Below, one piece after another: positions 23,714 through 33,366 of a DNA stretch of 64,000 nucleotides. Position 1 is the first letter of the stretch; the number at the start of each line of letters is the position of its first letter. Location of the stretch: NCBI GenBank assembly GCA_025991245.1, contig BQMJ01000031.1:1-64000 (forward strand), given 5' to 3'. A program made the translations under genes and the position numbers. The notes under the pieces were generated by a model. The model ran no database searches and had not been told where the DNA came from. It was given only the letters and a program-made list of their open reading frames with translations. This DNA comes from Galdieria partita. Lineage: Eukaryota > Rhodophyta > Bangiophyceae > Galdieriales > Galdieriaceae.

Positions 23714-24887
23714 TCAACTTCCAGTCGCCTTTGGTTCTTCCTTATTCTTGTTATCGTTCTTAATCTTTGGAAAAGATCTACGATATTCAAAAGTATGATA
23801 AAAAATCAAACAACCAACTACGTACTGATATCCAAAGTGAAAAAAGCTGGTCTTGAACAGACTGTCAAGTATAGCCATGGACCCAACGCTATCTCCATAG
23901 CTACAACTAGAACGAAGATGATGCATAGAATGATTCACCTAAGCAACAGAGTTTAGTTAGAAGTGTTTTGGCTCAAGAAACGTACAGGTGAATATCTCCT
24001 TAATGAGCCTAGAAAGAAATCGTATCCGCTATGATCATAAGGACCAAGGATGGCATTTTCGACTATAATCAACAAGTCAAAATAAGCATTGGCACGAATA
24101 ATAGCCAATGGAACCTTATAAAAGATATGTTATTCATTGTTGTATGACACAACTAGCAAAACAATCTATCTTACCAAGATAGCAACCACAATTTCAAGAA
24201 AGTAGTCAATCACACTCATATAATGTTGTGAAATTCCAACAGAACCTTTAGTACTAACATTGGTTATTATTTTAATGACCAAGTCCACTGTGATGCTACC
24301 TGTGATGAACATTATGTCCTAAAAGAGTGAAGCCCCATTTCGAATGCAGCAACCATCTGTGAGCACTGTAAAATATAATTTCTTCATAAACAGAAAAGAG
24401 ACTCAGATAGATAGGCAGCTTCCAAAGTGAAAAGGTATTTTCCTATATCATGTATTAGATATTCTCTATGTATTCAAGAGATGAGAGAAGAAGACTGACT
24501 TGTGTAGGTGTACGAAAAACCCATCCGAGCCTCTCTGCAAAGACACAACTCGGTAGAAAGAATACAAGTTGGTTAAACAATACCCTAGGTAGTAACTTTT
24601 GCAACAACTTTCAGAGGTTCTCAGGTTGGAAAGATAGATCGGTCTTACTTGCAAGTAAGTCTTCTCATCAGAATCATGTAGCTTGTATTTGCGAAATAGC
24701 TTCAAGTGGTCAGAAATACCAAAGAAAGCACAGCTATATCTCTTTGTCTAAGAAAACTTTGAAAGTCATTGATTACTGCTTACACTAGGTGAAAAACCAC
24801 AAAGTATATAAGGAAACAGGTTACAGACAGTGGGAGCCCTAAACGTCCACTTAGTTCCACAGGTTCTGGAAGATATAGCATTGACAT
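23714..24887 (-). CDS. C4-methylsterol oxidase / sterol desaturase-like membrane di-iron enzyme
   Basis: Seven short exons (24887-24786, 24747-24649, 24607-24500, 24442-24300, 24253-24175, 24114-23986, 23938-23714), introns 38-60 bp, all phase-consistent, 294 aa. Known: the fatty-acid-hydroxylase superfamily oxidises or desaturates sterols and lipids in the ER using a di-iron centre held by three His boxes. Seen: FYSAHRWLLH (about residue 125), GHNVHH (about 147), YDHSGYDF (about 205) and NHSMHH (about 225), followed by YGDSVGSMAILDSLF, the NYGSxFxxWDxLFGT position. LFNQLVFFLP in exon 3 fits the family's membrane segment. Box one has one residue more than the usual HxxxH. Methylsterol oxidase (ERG25/SMO) is my best guess; C5 desaturase is possible. 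It diverges from the sugar transporter with 304 bp between starts. Confidence 0.7.
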
Positions 24888-25191
24888 AAAATTCACTTGA
24901 AGGAACTAACTCTAGCAAACTATCAAACTTCACTCCTACAACGATTTCGAGACTTCAAGATTTCAGTTGTCCAGGTGACCAGATCAAATTTTCTGGTTGC
25001 TCGTAGTTTCTTGGAAACATGAATCTCTGTGTGCTCTCATTTTATACAGTCTCGTTGACAAGCCCGAGACGGTCTAAGATTCAAGTATTCGAAGATATGT
25101 CGCGGAGCCACTGTGATCAGGATCTCGTTTAAAAGGGAAACAGTAGGTTCAGGATGAAGTTATCAAAAGTAATCTTTGGTTGAGGAGAGAC

Positions 25192-26902
25192 ATGAATAGT
25201 TTTGAATTACAGGAGGATCCAAAAGTTCAAAAAACTCAAGATACAGAAATTCTTTGTGATAATGAAGAGAAACAAGACTATGTAACCCAACTAGAAGCTT
25301 CCTTGACTGAAGAAGGAGTGAGAAAGGAACTTGAGATTCTGAAACAAGAGTCTTTAAAGCTAACAGGATTCTCATTTCGCACCCATACACTATTCAAAAA
25401 GGGTGGTCGTCATATGACATTGATTTTTGGTATCTTTGCTTCTATTGGAGGCTTTATCTTTGGAATGGATCAAGGAGTTATTAGTGGTGCATTGTTGTTT
25501 ATGCCAAAAGATCTTAGTTTGACATCTGGAGAAGAGTCTATGGTGACTGGCTTCATGCCCCTAGGAGCGGTCCTTGGAGCAACCATGTAAGTAGTACATT
25601 TATATCTTCCTTACAAGACTAAGTAAATGTTTTTAGAGCATATCCATTGAACGAATGGCTTGGAAGAAAAATAAGCATTATCATTGCTTGTTTGTTTTAT
25701 TCCGTTGGAGGAATATTACAAGCGGATGCCCACAACTTTGGAATGATTCTGTCTGGTCGTATCATATTAGGAGTTGGACTTGGTTTAGAGTGCACTGCCT
25801 GTCCAGTTTATATTTCAGAAAGTTGTACTAAGAGATGGCGAGGAGGCTTGGTTTCTCTCTATCAGTTTATGATTTGTTTTGGATTATTTTGTGCCTATAT
25901 TGTTGCCGCAATATTTGTCAATATTCCTGGTAATTGGAGATACATGTTAGGAAGTACCTTGGTTTTTTCTTCTATTTTACTTATTGCGATGTGCACCATG
26001 CCAGAAACACCTAGATGGTTAATGAGAAAAGGACGTGAAGCACAATCCTATAAAGTTTGGAGCATTGTCAGAGGTTTTGATACGGCGGAAGAAAGAAATG
26101 AATTTTATATTATGAGAAAGACAGTGGAAAAGGAGCTGTCAGATTCAAAAGACAGATGGGTTATTATGGATCTTGTCCGAGTACATCGCTGTCGTCATGC
26201 TGCGATCTTTGGAGCCATTATTGCGATTCTTGAACAATTCTCCGGTATAAACTCTATTAATTATTACATGTCCACCTTGATGCATGAAGTTGGATTTACT
26301 AGAGTTCATGCAGTATATTCAAGCATGATTGGTTCAGGGACTTTGTTACTTTTCACTATTCCTGCTATCTACTTGATGGACCGAATGGGAAAAGAGCTTT
26401 ATGGCTAAGTTTGCTTCCTGGAGTGGTTGTCGGCTGTTTTATCATTGGTTTTAGTTTTCGAGCCTCCAACATTCACATAGAAGAAGGCATATATATTTGG
26501 GGTATTATTACTTATTACATGTTTTGGGGATCCGGTATGGGACCTTATACATGGGTCATCGGTTCTGAAATATTTCCAACTTATATTCGAAGTGAAGGAA
26601 TGGCGCTTGTAACTTGGTGGACCTATATCGGAAACTTTCTTACGACATATCTGTTTACAAGAATGAAGACTGCAATGACTGGTCCTGGGATATTTATCGG
26701 ATTTTATGGAGGCTTTGTGGTGGTTGCTTGGTTTTATGGATTGCTGATGATGCCGGAGACTAAAGATAAGACATTGGAAGAAATAGATTCTCTCTTTTCA
26801 ATGTCTATGTTTGCTTTGGCAAAGCACAATTGGAATAACGTTAAGAAAACGACAGATGATCTATTTCATTTTAGATTAAAAGAAGTATGGAAAGTAGAGT
26901 AG
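25192..26902 (+). CDS. MFS sugar transporter (SP family), with a one-base frame break
   Basis: Exon 1 is 25192-25586, exon 2 starts at 25637 (50-bp intron), and the gene ends at 26902; about 550 aa. Known: 12-helix proton-coupled sugar porter of the plasma membrane. Seen: GRIILGVGLGLECTACPVYISE-type segment, PETPRWL after helix 6, EQFSGINSINYY in helix 7, EIFPTYIRSEGMA and the closing PETKDKTLEEID. All diagnostic parts are present in order. Odd: after MDRMGK (about 26388) the frame must shift by one base to continue as ALWLSLLPGVVVG. The shift falls in the run GGGAAAAG at 26388-26394, where one more A would restore the frame. Either this subtelomeric gene is freshly broken or the base is a sequencing error in a homopolymer. 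The upstream TTG at 25180 is in frame, but ATG 25192 is the natural start. Confidence 0.85.
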
Positions 26903-27028
26903 CTGTTTGTTGAATGGAATGCATATTTGCCTGTGTGGTTGATTCATTATCAATAACCAAAGATGTAAAAAGATGGATGTTGCTATTTGATTTCTATATC
27001 GTTCATATCGACCAAATAAAAAATTTAG

Positions 27029-27250
27029 ATGTGTTATAGCAAGGACAAGGGAACACAATTTTGCAAGAGTTATGAGATCGATAGTTCATCAACTCTGTGA
27101 AAAGGGAGACAAAAGCTATAAGGAGTTACGGAAAAGGAAACACTCAATGATTTTGTTAACGATGCAAACCGAATGATTAACCATGAAACAGTAAGGAAAT
27201 CTCTTGAAAATCTTACAAAAGTTATTAGTGAATGCTGGGATAATTTTTAA
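27029..27250 (+). CDS. Possible small two-exon protein, unknown function
   Basis: Predicted exons 27029-27083 and 27123-27250 with a 39-bp GT..AG intron of matching phase, 60 aa. Exon 2 reads as an even, charged helical stretch (EKETLNDFVNDANRMINHE, then KSLENLTKVISECW) and ends at TAA. The ATG is at 27029. I recognise no family. It lies 126 bp after the sugar transporter on the same strand. The short intron and small size keep confidence low; a chance frame is possible. Confidence 0.35.
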
Positions 27251-27738
27251 AATATTCCACTTATCACCCAACCAAATTTTTTAACCCATTTCATTGGTTC
27301 GATGCACTGTCATAAGAAGAGTTTTCGGTTTCAGCGAATAGTTGGTTTAAGAATTGTTGACAAACTGTTTGGCATTGTCTTGCATTCAATGGTAGTCCTA
27401 TGAAGGATCTTCAGCACTCGTCGTGTAATGCAAACGCAGAAAGAGTTAAGATACGAGAGCTAGACGCGTTCGTTTTCGAGTCTACCTAAATACTCTGTAA
27501 AACCTGCAATTCTGATTTCTAGAACAAAGGAAAATCAGTTCGTATCCTTCGATAGCCAATGATGAACAGTCCCAGAATAGAATAAATGCAACAGGCGAAC
27601 CCAATTGTATGCCACAGAAGTGAAGAGCAGTCAGATTTATCAATTGCATATCTAATATTACAAAATAACTAATTAGAATCGCATTGTTCAACCGAGTTTT
27701 GGCGTTGGAGGAAAATAATGCAATGACAAATATAAACC
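27251..27738. other. Intergenic; one hydrophobic minus-strand frame
   Basis: The only notable item is an open frame on the minus strand (27691-27482) reading LTALHFCGIQLGSPVAFILF. It has no ATG start and no convincing upstream exon. It could be the last exon of an unrecognised membrane protein, but nothing else supports it. Confidence 0.25.
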
Positions 27739-28119
27739 ATGTTTACGTTGAAAAGTAAAACACTCCCCGATCCATATATAGTTGTCATAGAGATGAATCG
27801 TCAAAATAGAATGATGATTTCGGTTCTCAATCTCGCTTTTAGGACAACATCTTCAGAATGTTATTACTTACAAGATATGTGCATGCCTGGAAAGAAAAAA
27901 GTTTCCTATATGGGTAGTGCAGTATCAGCTATGGAACCATTTCCGACTTCGCACTGCAACTTGCGAGGAAGACTTCCAAATAAAAAAGGAATAAAATATG
28001 AGGAGGGTCTTTCAAACAGAAAAACAACTAGCCCCAACTTAACTCATGACTACTTAAGCATAGAAGACCAACAAATAGACAAACTGATTATCAAGAAAGC
28101 CCCACTCAGGAAAAACTAA
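27739..28119 (+). CDS. Hypothetical ORF, 126 aa
   Basis: A single open frame from ATG 27739 (a second ATG at 27793), basic and hydrophilic, with no recognised domain, no signal peptide and no membrane segment. A CCATATATAG stretch at 27771 lies between the two ATGs and could be the TATA element for the second one. The opposite strand has no better reading. It lies 57 bp upstream of a better supported spliced gene on the same strand. Confidence 0.3.
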   Translation: MFTLKSKTLPDPYIVVIEMNRQNRMMISVLNLAFRTTSSECYYLQDMCMPGKKKVSYMGSAVSAMEPFPTSHCNLRGRLPNKKGIKYEEGLSNRKTTSPNLTHDYLSIEDQQIDKLIIKKAPLRKN

Positions 28120-28176
28120 GAATGAATCAAAACCGTAAAACCTCAACGAGTTTTCTCACTCAAACAAGTTGACTCC

Positions 28177-28979
28177 ATGACAATGTTCTTTTCGTCCTCT
28201 CACCTCCACTTGAGATTTATACACAATATTAGAACGCAAATTTCGTCTAAACCCCTAACGATGTTGCCCGTCTCTTCAAAAGACAAGGTGAATCTTGAAA
28301 AGAGACGGGAAAACCCAGTTAAGCAAGAAGAATAAGAAGAAGTGAATAGAACGACAAACGTTAGCTTAAATATAGTTTTGTAGAACATTGAACCACAAAG
28401 TTGCGATTAAAGCGACAAAAACTTGTATTCCCAGGAGCGCGCGCTGATACATTTCCAAAAAAGATAAAAAAACTGCACAACGACTTAAAGAATGTCGGTG
28501 CAAAAAGCCGGTCTGAACTCCCACAAGTTCCTGCAACGGGTAGCATGAAACACCCGAAGCCCAGTCTTCAAGCGAGCCTATTCCTAAGCAGGTAAGGCCT
28601 CTACCTAACGTCTAAAACTATGAAAGTATGATAGGTTATGAAAGCAACATTCTACGCGTGTAGACGTCCACTTTCAACGAGACCAAGCCAAGGAAGAGCA
28701 GCAAACAAACAAGTCTTGGAGACTCGCAATATTCGCCGCTGCGTAGGACTCGATTCTATTTCCTTCTCCGAACTTGGGGACATCCTTCATCATCCTCGGC
28801 TAGGAGTTGATGTCTCTTTAGGAAGAAACATAGGATTACGTTGACCTCTAGAACAGATCCTGTTCGAGCATGGTCTAATGCAAAGTTGGGACAAGCGTGT
28901 ATTTAAAGGAACATTTTCCCAAATCGAATTTGATGATGGGACAATTTCCCTTGGGAACGTACGACTCCCTACTTACTAG
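28177..28979 (+). CDS. Spliced gene of unknown function, N-terminus organelle-targeting-like
   Basis: Predicted exons 28177-28287 (an alternative donor at 28318 is also in phase), 28401-28591, 28664-28811 and 28857-28979, about 190 aa. The 28592-28663 intron and the 45-bp last intron keep phase; the first intron is less certain. Seen: the N-terminus is rich in Ser, His, Arg and hydrophobic residues without acids (MTMFFSSSHLHLRF, IHNIRTQ), as in mitochondrial or plastid presequences. A lysine-rich middle follows (FPKKIKKLHNDLKNVG), then SISFSELGDILHHPRLG and a C-terminus EFDDGTISLGNVRLPTY. I do not recognise the family. Base composition is somewhat more GC-rich than the neighbours. Confidence 0.4.
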
Positions 28980-29929
28980 AACGAAGATGAAAAGGACAAC
29001 AATAAAAGTTATGGCGTTGCAAATACGAATACAAAAGAGAAAGAAATAGTGTTCAAAATTTGAAAACTTGAATAAAAATGACAGGTTGTTTCAACTAAGG
29101 TGTGCATGGTTCTACTTCATAATATTCTATCGAAGCACGGTATTTCTAACCTTTGTACCATGATGCATGATGTGATATTGAAACACTTCTAATTTTGAAT
29201 AAGATTTCAAAGCTACAGTTTTGGACAGCAATGCGAAACCCGAATTGTTCTTACCCACTCTCTCCAACACAAGAGAAACTCAGCCTTATAAATGACAGAT
29301 ATCTTATGTCGCTCTAACTTTCACTTTACTGAAGAGCAGAATCCTACCTTCACTCCTTGCAGTAACTGAGTGATTCACGCATATGCTTTATCACTACAAC
29401 AAAATTTCATAAGCCTGTTAACTATTCTGAATTTGATTCTATTCTACTGTGATGCAGTTCGTCAAGTTTCAACCGACTACCTTACGAACGGTTAAGGTGA
29501 TAGGATATGGACAGGAGGACAGTAGCAACTGAGCCCAGAAGAGAAATATGAAAGGGACAGAAGACAATACCTCTTTCCCTTTATGTCCGTCTTACTAACG
29601 CTGGGACATACTTACCACTCCTTTTACTCCGTCCATCCCTCAGAAACAGGGAAAACAACGGAGAAAACATATTAACGATATTATCCTTCAAGTGTAGGAA
29701 ACAAGTAAGAGGAAAGTAGACAAGGAAGGATGAAGAAGCTTAGACGATGAGAAGGTATGAAAGCTCGGAGCGTGTAAAAAAGTAAAACAGATGCAGACTT
29801 CAACAAGAACAAGTAAGCTTTTCAAAAGACTTACTCTAAAAAAATTGTCCGCGCTTGAGCAATATACAGAGCGAAACTTTGTTCAACAAGCCCCAATATA
29901 ATTTTTAAAAATTGTTGTCCGTTACGTGA
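28980..29929. other. Intergenic, possible structured RNA
   Basis: No gene recognised. At about 29550-29605 the words AAAGGGACAGAAGA and TCTTTCCCTTTATGTCCGTC form an imperfect inverted repeat that could fold as a hairpin. A TATAAAT stretch lies near 29287. Neither is enough to name an RNA gene. Confidence 0.25.
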
Positions 29930-31895
29930 ATGAACCAGGAAATCATCCGTTTGCTGGAGCAAGAAAGAGATAACTTCGTACAAAGAGGCAAGTACGACTT
30001 GGTAAAGTCACTAGAAGCATCCATAGAAAGTATAAAAAATGTGAGAGAGCCAATAGATTCAGTCAAGAAAGTTCGTTCACTCCCAATCGGACTCATTCAA
30101 GCAGCTAAAATAGAACGATTGATAACTCATGGAGAAGGCTCTTTCCGTTTTGTCGAGCAGCCTAATCAGAACTCAAAGGCTATGCTACAATCTAAACTTA
30201 ATTTGAAGTCCGTCAAGAAAGATAAAAAGGAAAAAGAAGAAAAAGTTACGACAAAGAATGATAAACAGCCTGGGCAGTCAACAAGGCCTCGACAAAAGAC
30301 GAGTTATATTCCCAAATTTCGTTCAGCTGCATATTCTTTGTTGTTAGGTCTTTATCAAGCAACAATAATTGAAGGCCTCGAAGACATCGACAAACAAGGT
30401 TTGATTACTCTGTCTCAACCTTTCTGTGATTCAATATTACAGAGAGTAAGTTTCTATTTAGTTCAAAGAATCTAATTTCACTAGTAAAAGAATGGTTTTG
30501 TGAGTAGTCAGTCATACTCGGAGCAAGTTAGTGGCTGGACGAGCATGAGCAAGATTCTATTGAAACGGCAGCTTGCCAGAATTGTCCCTGGAAGACGGCC
30601 ATTAAGATACGCGTTAACTCAAGAGGGAAAGGAACTTGTCAATACCTTAATCACTAAGTTTGATGTACAGTTTTTCACCAAGCAAACATCTTGTCAGGAT
30701 ATTAAGAGCATCGAACAAGGAAAAGTGGATCTCTATGACGAGGTCATCGAATGGGGACAAATATCAAATAGCATATCCCTTCAAACCACAAGTAAGTATA
30801 AGAGCCTTGTTCTTTCCAATTCTCAATGATTCTATGAAAATTTTGGTATCTACAGAACTTTATAATACGAAAGATACACAAGCGCCAGATTTCAATGAAC
30901 ATCCAAAAGTACAAGTTTATGTGATCTTAGATAATAGAGAGGTTAAGGGTTCCGGAAAATCTAGGAAAAGGTTAATGGAATTTTTAGAGATACTCGATGT
31001 ACCCGTAATGGTGATTAGAAAACTTCAACCAATGGAACTCACTTACTGTTGTGTTTTTATAGTTGTATCAACTGGAACTGGGTGATATTTTATTTATTGC
31101 AATGACAGATTCTGTCGACTCAGGTGACGGCAAGAGTCCTAACGTGCCTGTATCCGAAGGAAGAGTTCTAGATTATTTAATTGAACGTAAAAGGAACGAC
31201 GATCTTGTGTCATCTTTGCATGATAGAAGGTTTTCCAGACAGAGATTTTTCATGAAACAAAGTAACATTAGCCATCTTATTTATCTTATCGAAGGAGGCT
31301 TGGAAGCTCAGGGAAAGGAAAATGTCGATTCGCTTTGGCGAGTTTTAACAAGCACGGCCTTGATTGACGACTTTCATATTGAATATTCAAAGGACGTATG
31401 GGTAAGTTTTTTTGATAGTGGCTTCTTCTTTTCTCAGCCTCTGTATTGAATTCCTTCAGGAAAGTGCTTGTTTCGTGAAAAATCTATATCAAGTTGTGAA
31501 GTCGGAAGTACAAAAGCTGACATGGGAGGACATTATGGAAAACGTGTCTCTGGAGCAGTGGAATAAAAATCTTAGAGCTTCTAAGAAGCCCTCCGGATTG
31601 GATTTGTTCAAATGGCAGTTGATGGCAATACCAGGTGCGTCTTATGACCCCATTTGTTGATTGACTCTTATACGCTATCGAAGGTATCAATTATCGTAGA
31701 GCTCAAGATGTGGTCTCGTTTGGTATTCATTCCTTGGTAGAATTAGGAAAATATTTGGATCGTTACTCAGCTAAAGATGAAAGAATTGCTTGTTTGCAAG
31801 AAATGTCACTCAAATGTGGAAAGAAACGATGGAATTATAATTTATATGAAACCATTGAAGCGCTCTTTTGCTGTTGTGATATTTATCCGGAATAG
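29930..31895 (+). CDS. MUS81: Crossover junction endonuclease MUS81
   Basis: Six predicted exons (29930-30445, 30491-30791, 30856-31010, 31063-31401, 31460-31634, 31684-31895), introns 45-64 bp, all in phase, 565 aa. Known: MUS81 is the catalytic subunit of the MUS81-EME1 structure-selective nuclease, cutting branched DNA during recombination and fork restart in the nucleus. Seen: the winged-helix region SYIPKFRSAAYSLLLGLYQA, then GWTSMSKILLKRQLARIV with RPLRYALTQEGKEL; the ERCC4 nuclease core starts at VYVILDNRE, with LELGDILF and the active-site signature ERKRNDDL (near 31172); C-terminal helix-hairpin-helix segment QLMAIPGINYRRAQDV. The length fits the family. Upstream basic linker (KKDKKEKEEK) is typical. 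No partner EME1 is seen in this window. Confidence 0.9.
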
Positions 31896-31994
31896 AATGA
31901 AAATATGTGCAACAAGTACTGTACTGTATATTCAGTTTTGTACACTACGTGTGGTCGTTATATTCAGAAAGTTGTAAAAAACAAAGATTACACT

Positions 31995-32386
31995 ATGGGG
32001 CTTTCAAATGAAGCAGTATGTCACGTTGGAAACGGCACCAAGAATTTTTCTCAAGTGAGGGACCATACTCAAATACGAGTAGAAGGAATGAGCCGACTTA
32101 GAGTGCTTTCTTGGTAGTAAAGGAAAGAGGTAAACAGTACTGAAGCTTTTTCATCACTTGAACAAGGCTTTTTGAACCAGTGAAAGAACTCCCCAACGGA
32201 ATCTTAAAGTCTCTCATCAGGATTCAACAACCACAACTTGAAGATATTAAGTCCTCAGTGATCACGTTACTATTGGAGGAAACAATAATGCAAGAAATCG
32301 AAGCAAGATTCACAGTAACGATACACAATCGTATGACAGAACGCTCCTCAGTAATATTCAAAACTAGGAAATTCACTTCGTTTTAG
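31995..32386 (+). CDS. Small three-exon protein, unknown function
   Basis: Predicted exons 31995-32054, 32102-32129 (a 28-bp microexon) and 32181-32386, 97 aa, introns 47 and 51 bp with phases 0 and 1 matching. Seen: AFLVVKERVKELPNGILK, SLIRIQQPQLEDIKSSVI, EETIMQEIEARFTVTIHNRM and a basic end KTRKFTSF. It looks like a small helical, possibly nuclear, protein; I recognise no family. It starts 100 bp after MUS81 on the same strand. Confidence 0.4.
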
Positions 32387-32749
32387 TTGTCGCTAACAGA
32401 TCAATTTAACTGTAAAATATTTTGATTCTCAAAATTTTTGATAAAGTTGCACATAGTTGCAAAGTGATTGAAATCTATCGAAGATATGACCTGCACGAAG
32501 CTAAGAAGCGACATTGAATAAAATTTCTCTACTTTAGAAATAATAATTGACAACTCTCTGAACAAAGACTAACTGCAGCTGACGGCTTAAAAGCGCGATT
32601 TTGGTCTAACGTTTCACACATTTTCATTACAATGTCCAGACCACATATAGCATTTTTCCCTGATTAAAAATCTTTCGCGCCATTCATTTAGACGTTCCTT
32701 ATAATGATATCACTCAACAGCTTTACTCTTTCTGTAACATTTCATTGTA

Positions 32750-33283
32750 ATGCAGAAAAACAAGCGAGCAAAGTTGGAAAGTTATGAGGACAACAAGGTA
32801 AGCACTAAAAACTAGTTGGATTATTATCTCTATCCCACTGTTCATCGACTACGTTGGACACAAAGAGTGAACATATTATCGTTGAATTAAGAAAAAGCCC
32901 TGAGACCTCTCAAATAACAAGCAAACGTATCTCTGCATTCCCCATCACGTTTATAGAAACAGATCAAAATTTCTTTGATCACAACCTCGACAAGCAAGAC
33001 CAGTCCCAACAGAACAAGTTACAAAGAAACGCCAGTAAGACTGCGGCCGAATTTTCTCGCTCTCCACCTGAACACTACGGTATTTTAACCCAACTTCCAA
33101 AAGAAAAACTTGAACTTTCTCGTAGGTTCCTTCACTGGTCAAATTGAGGAAGATTCAGACTATAGAACCGTGAAATTCTCTCCAGAGAAAGGAATAAACT
33201 TGGAAAAGGACGATGAAGAAGAGTTTCCAGAAGACATTTTCGATGATACTTTACTTGACGAAGAACTTGTTCGATTCTTTTAA
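32750..33283 (+). CDS. Small acidic-tailed protein, unknown function
   Basis: Predicted exons 32750-32797, 32866-33079 and 33126-33283, 139 aa; introns 68 and 46 bp, phases consistent. Seen: a basic N-terminus MQKNKRAKLESYEDNK that looks like a nuclear localisation signal, a polar middle, then an acidic tail with EKDDEEEFPEDIFDD and DEELVRFF. The reading frame before the second intron continues open for 20 codons, but the acidic exon in the other frame is clearly the more protein-like continuation. No domain recognised. It precedes the GYF gene by 83 bp. Confidence 0.5.
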
Positions 33284-33366
33284 TACAACGTCCCTCGAGA
33301 ACTATACAAAAGCTCACAAAGTCAAGCAAATTACAAAAATCATCAATTCTTGATAAAAGATAAATT

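Noticed and set aside
24468-24788. 106-codon + strand frame
   Set aside because: It is antisense to exons 2-3 of the sterol-oxidase-like gene, whose family motifs are clear on the other strand.
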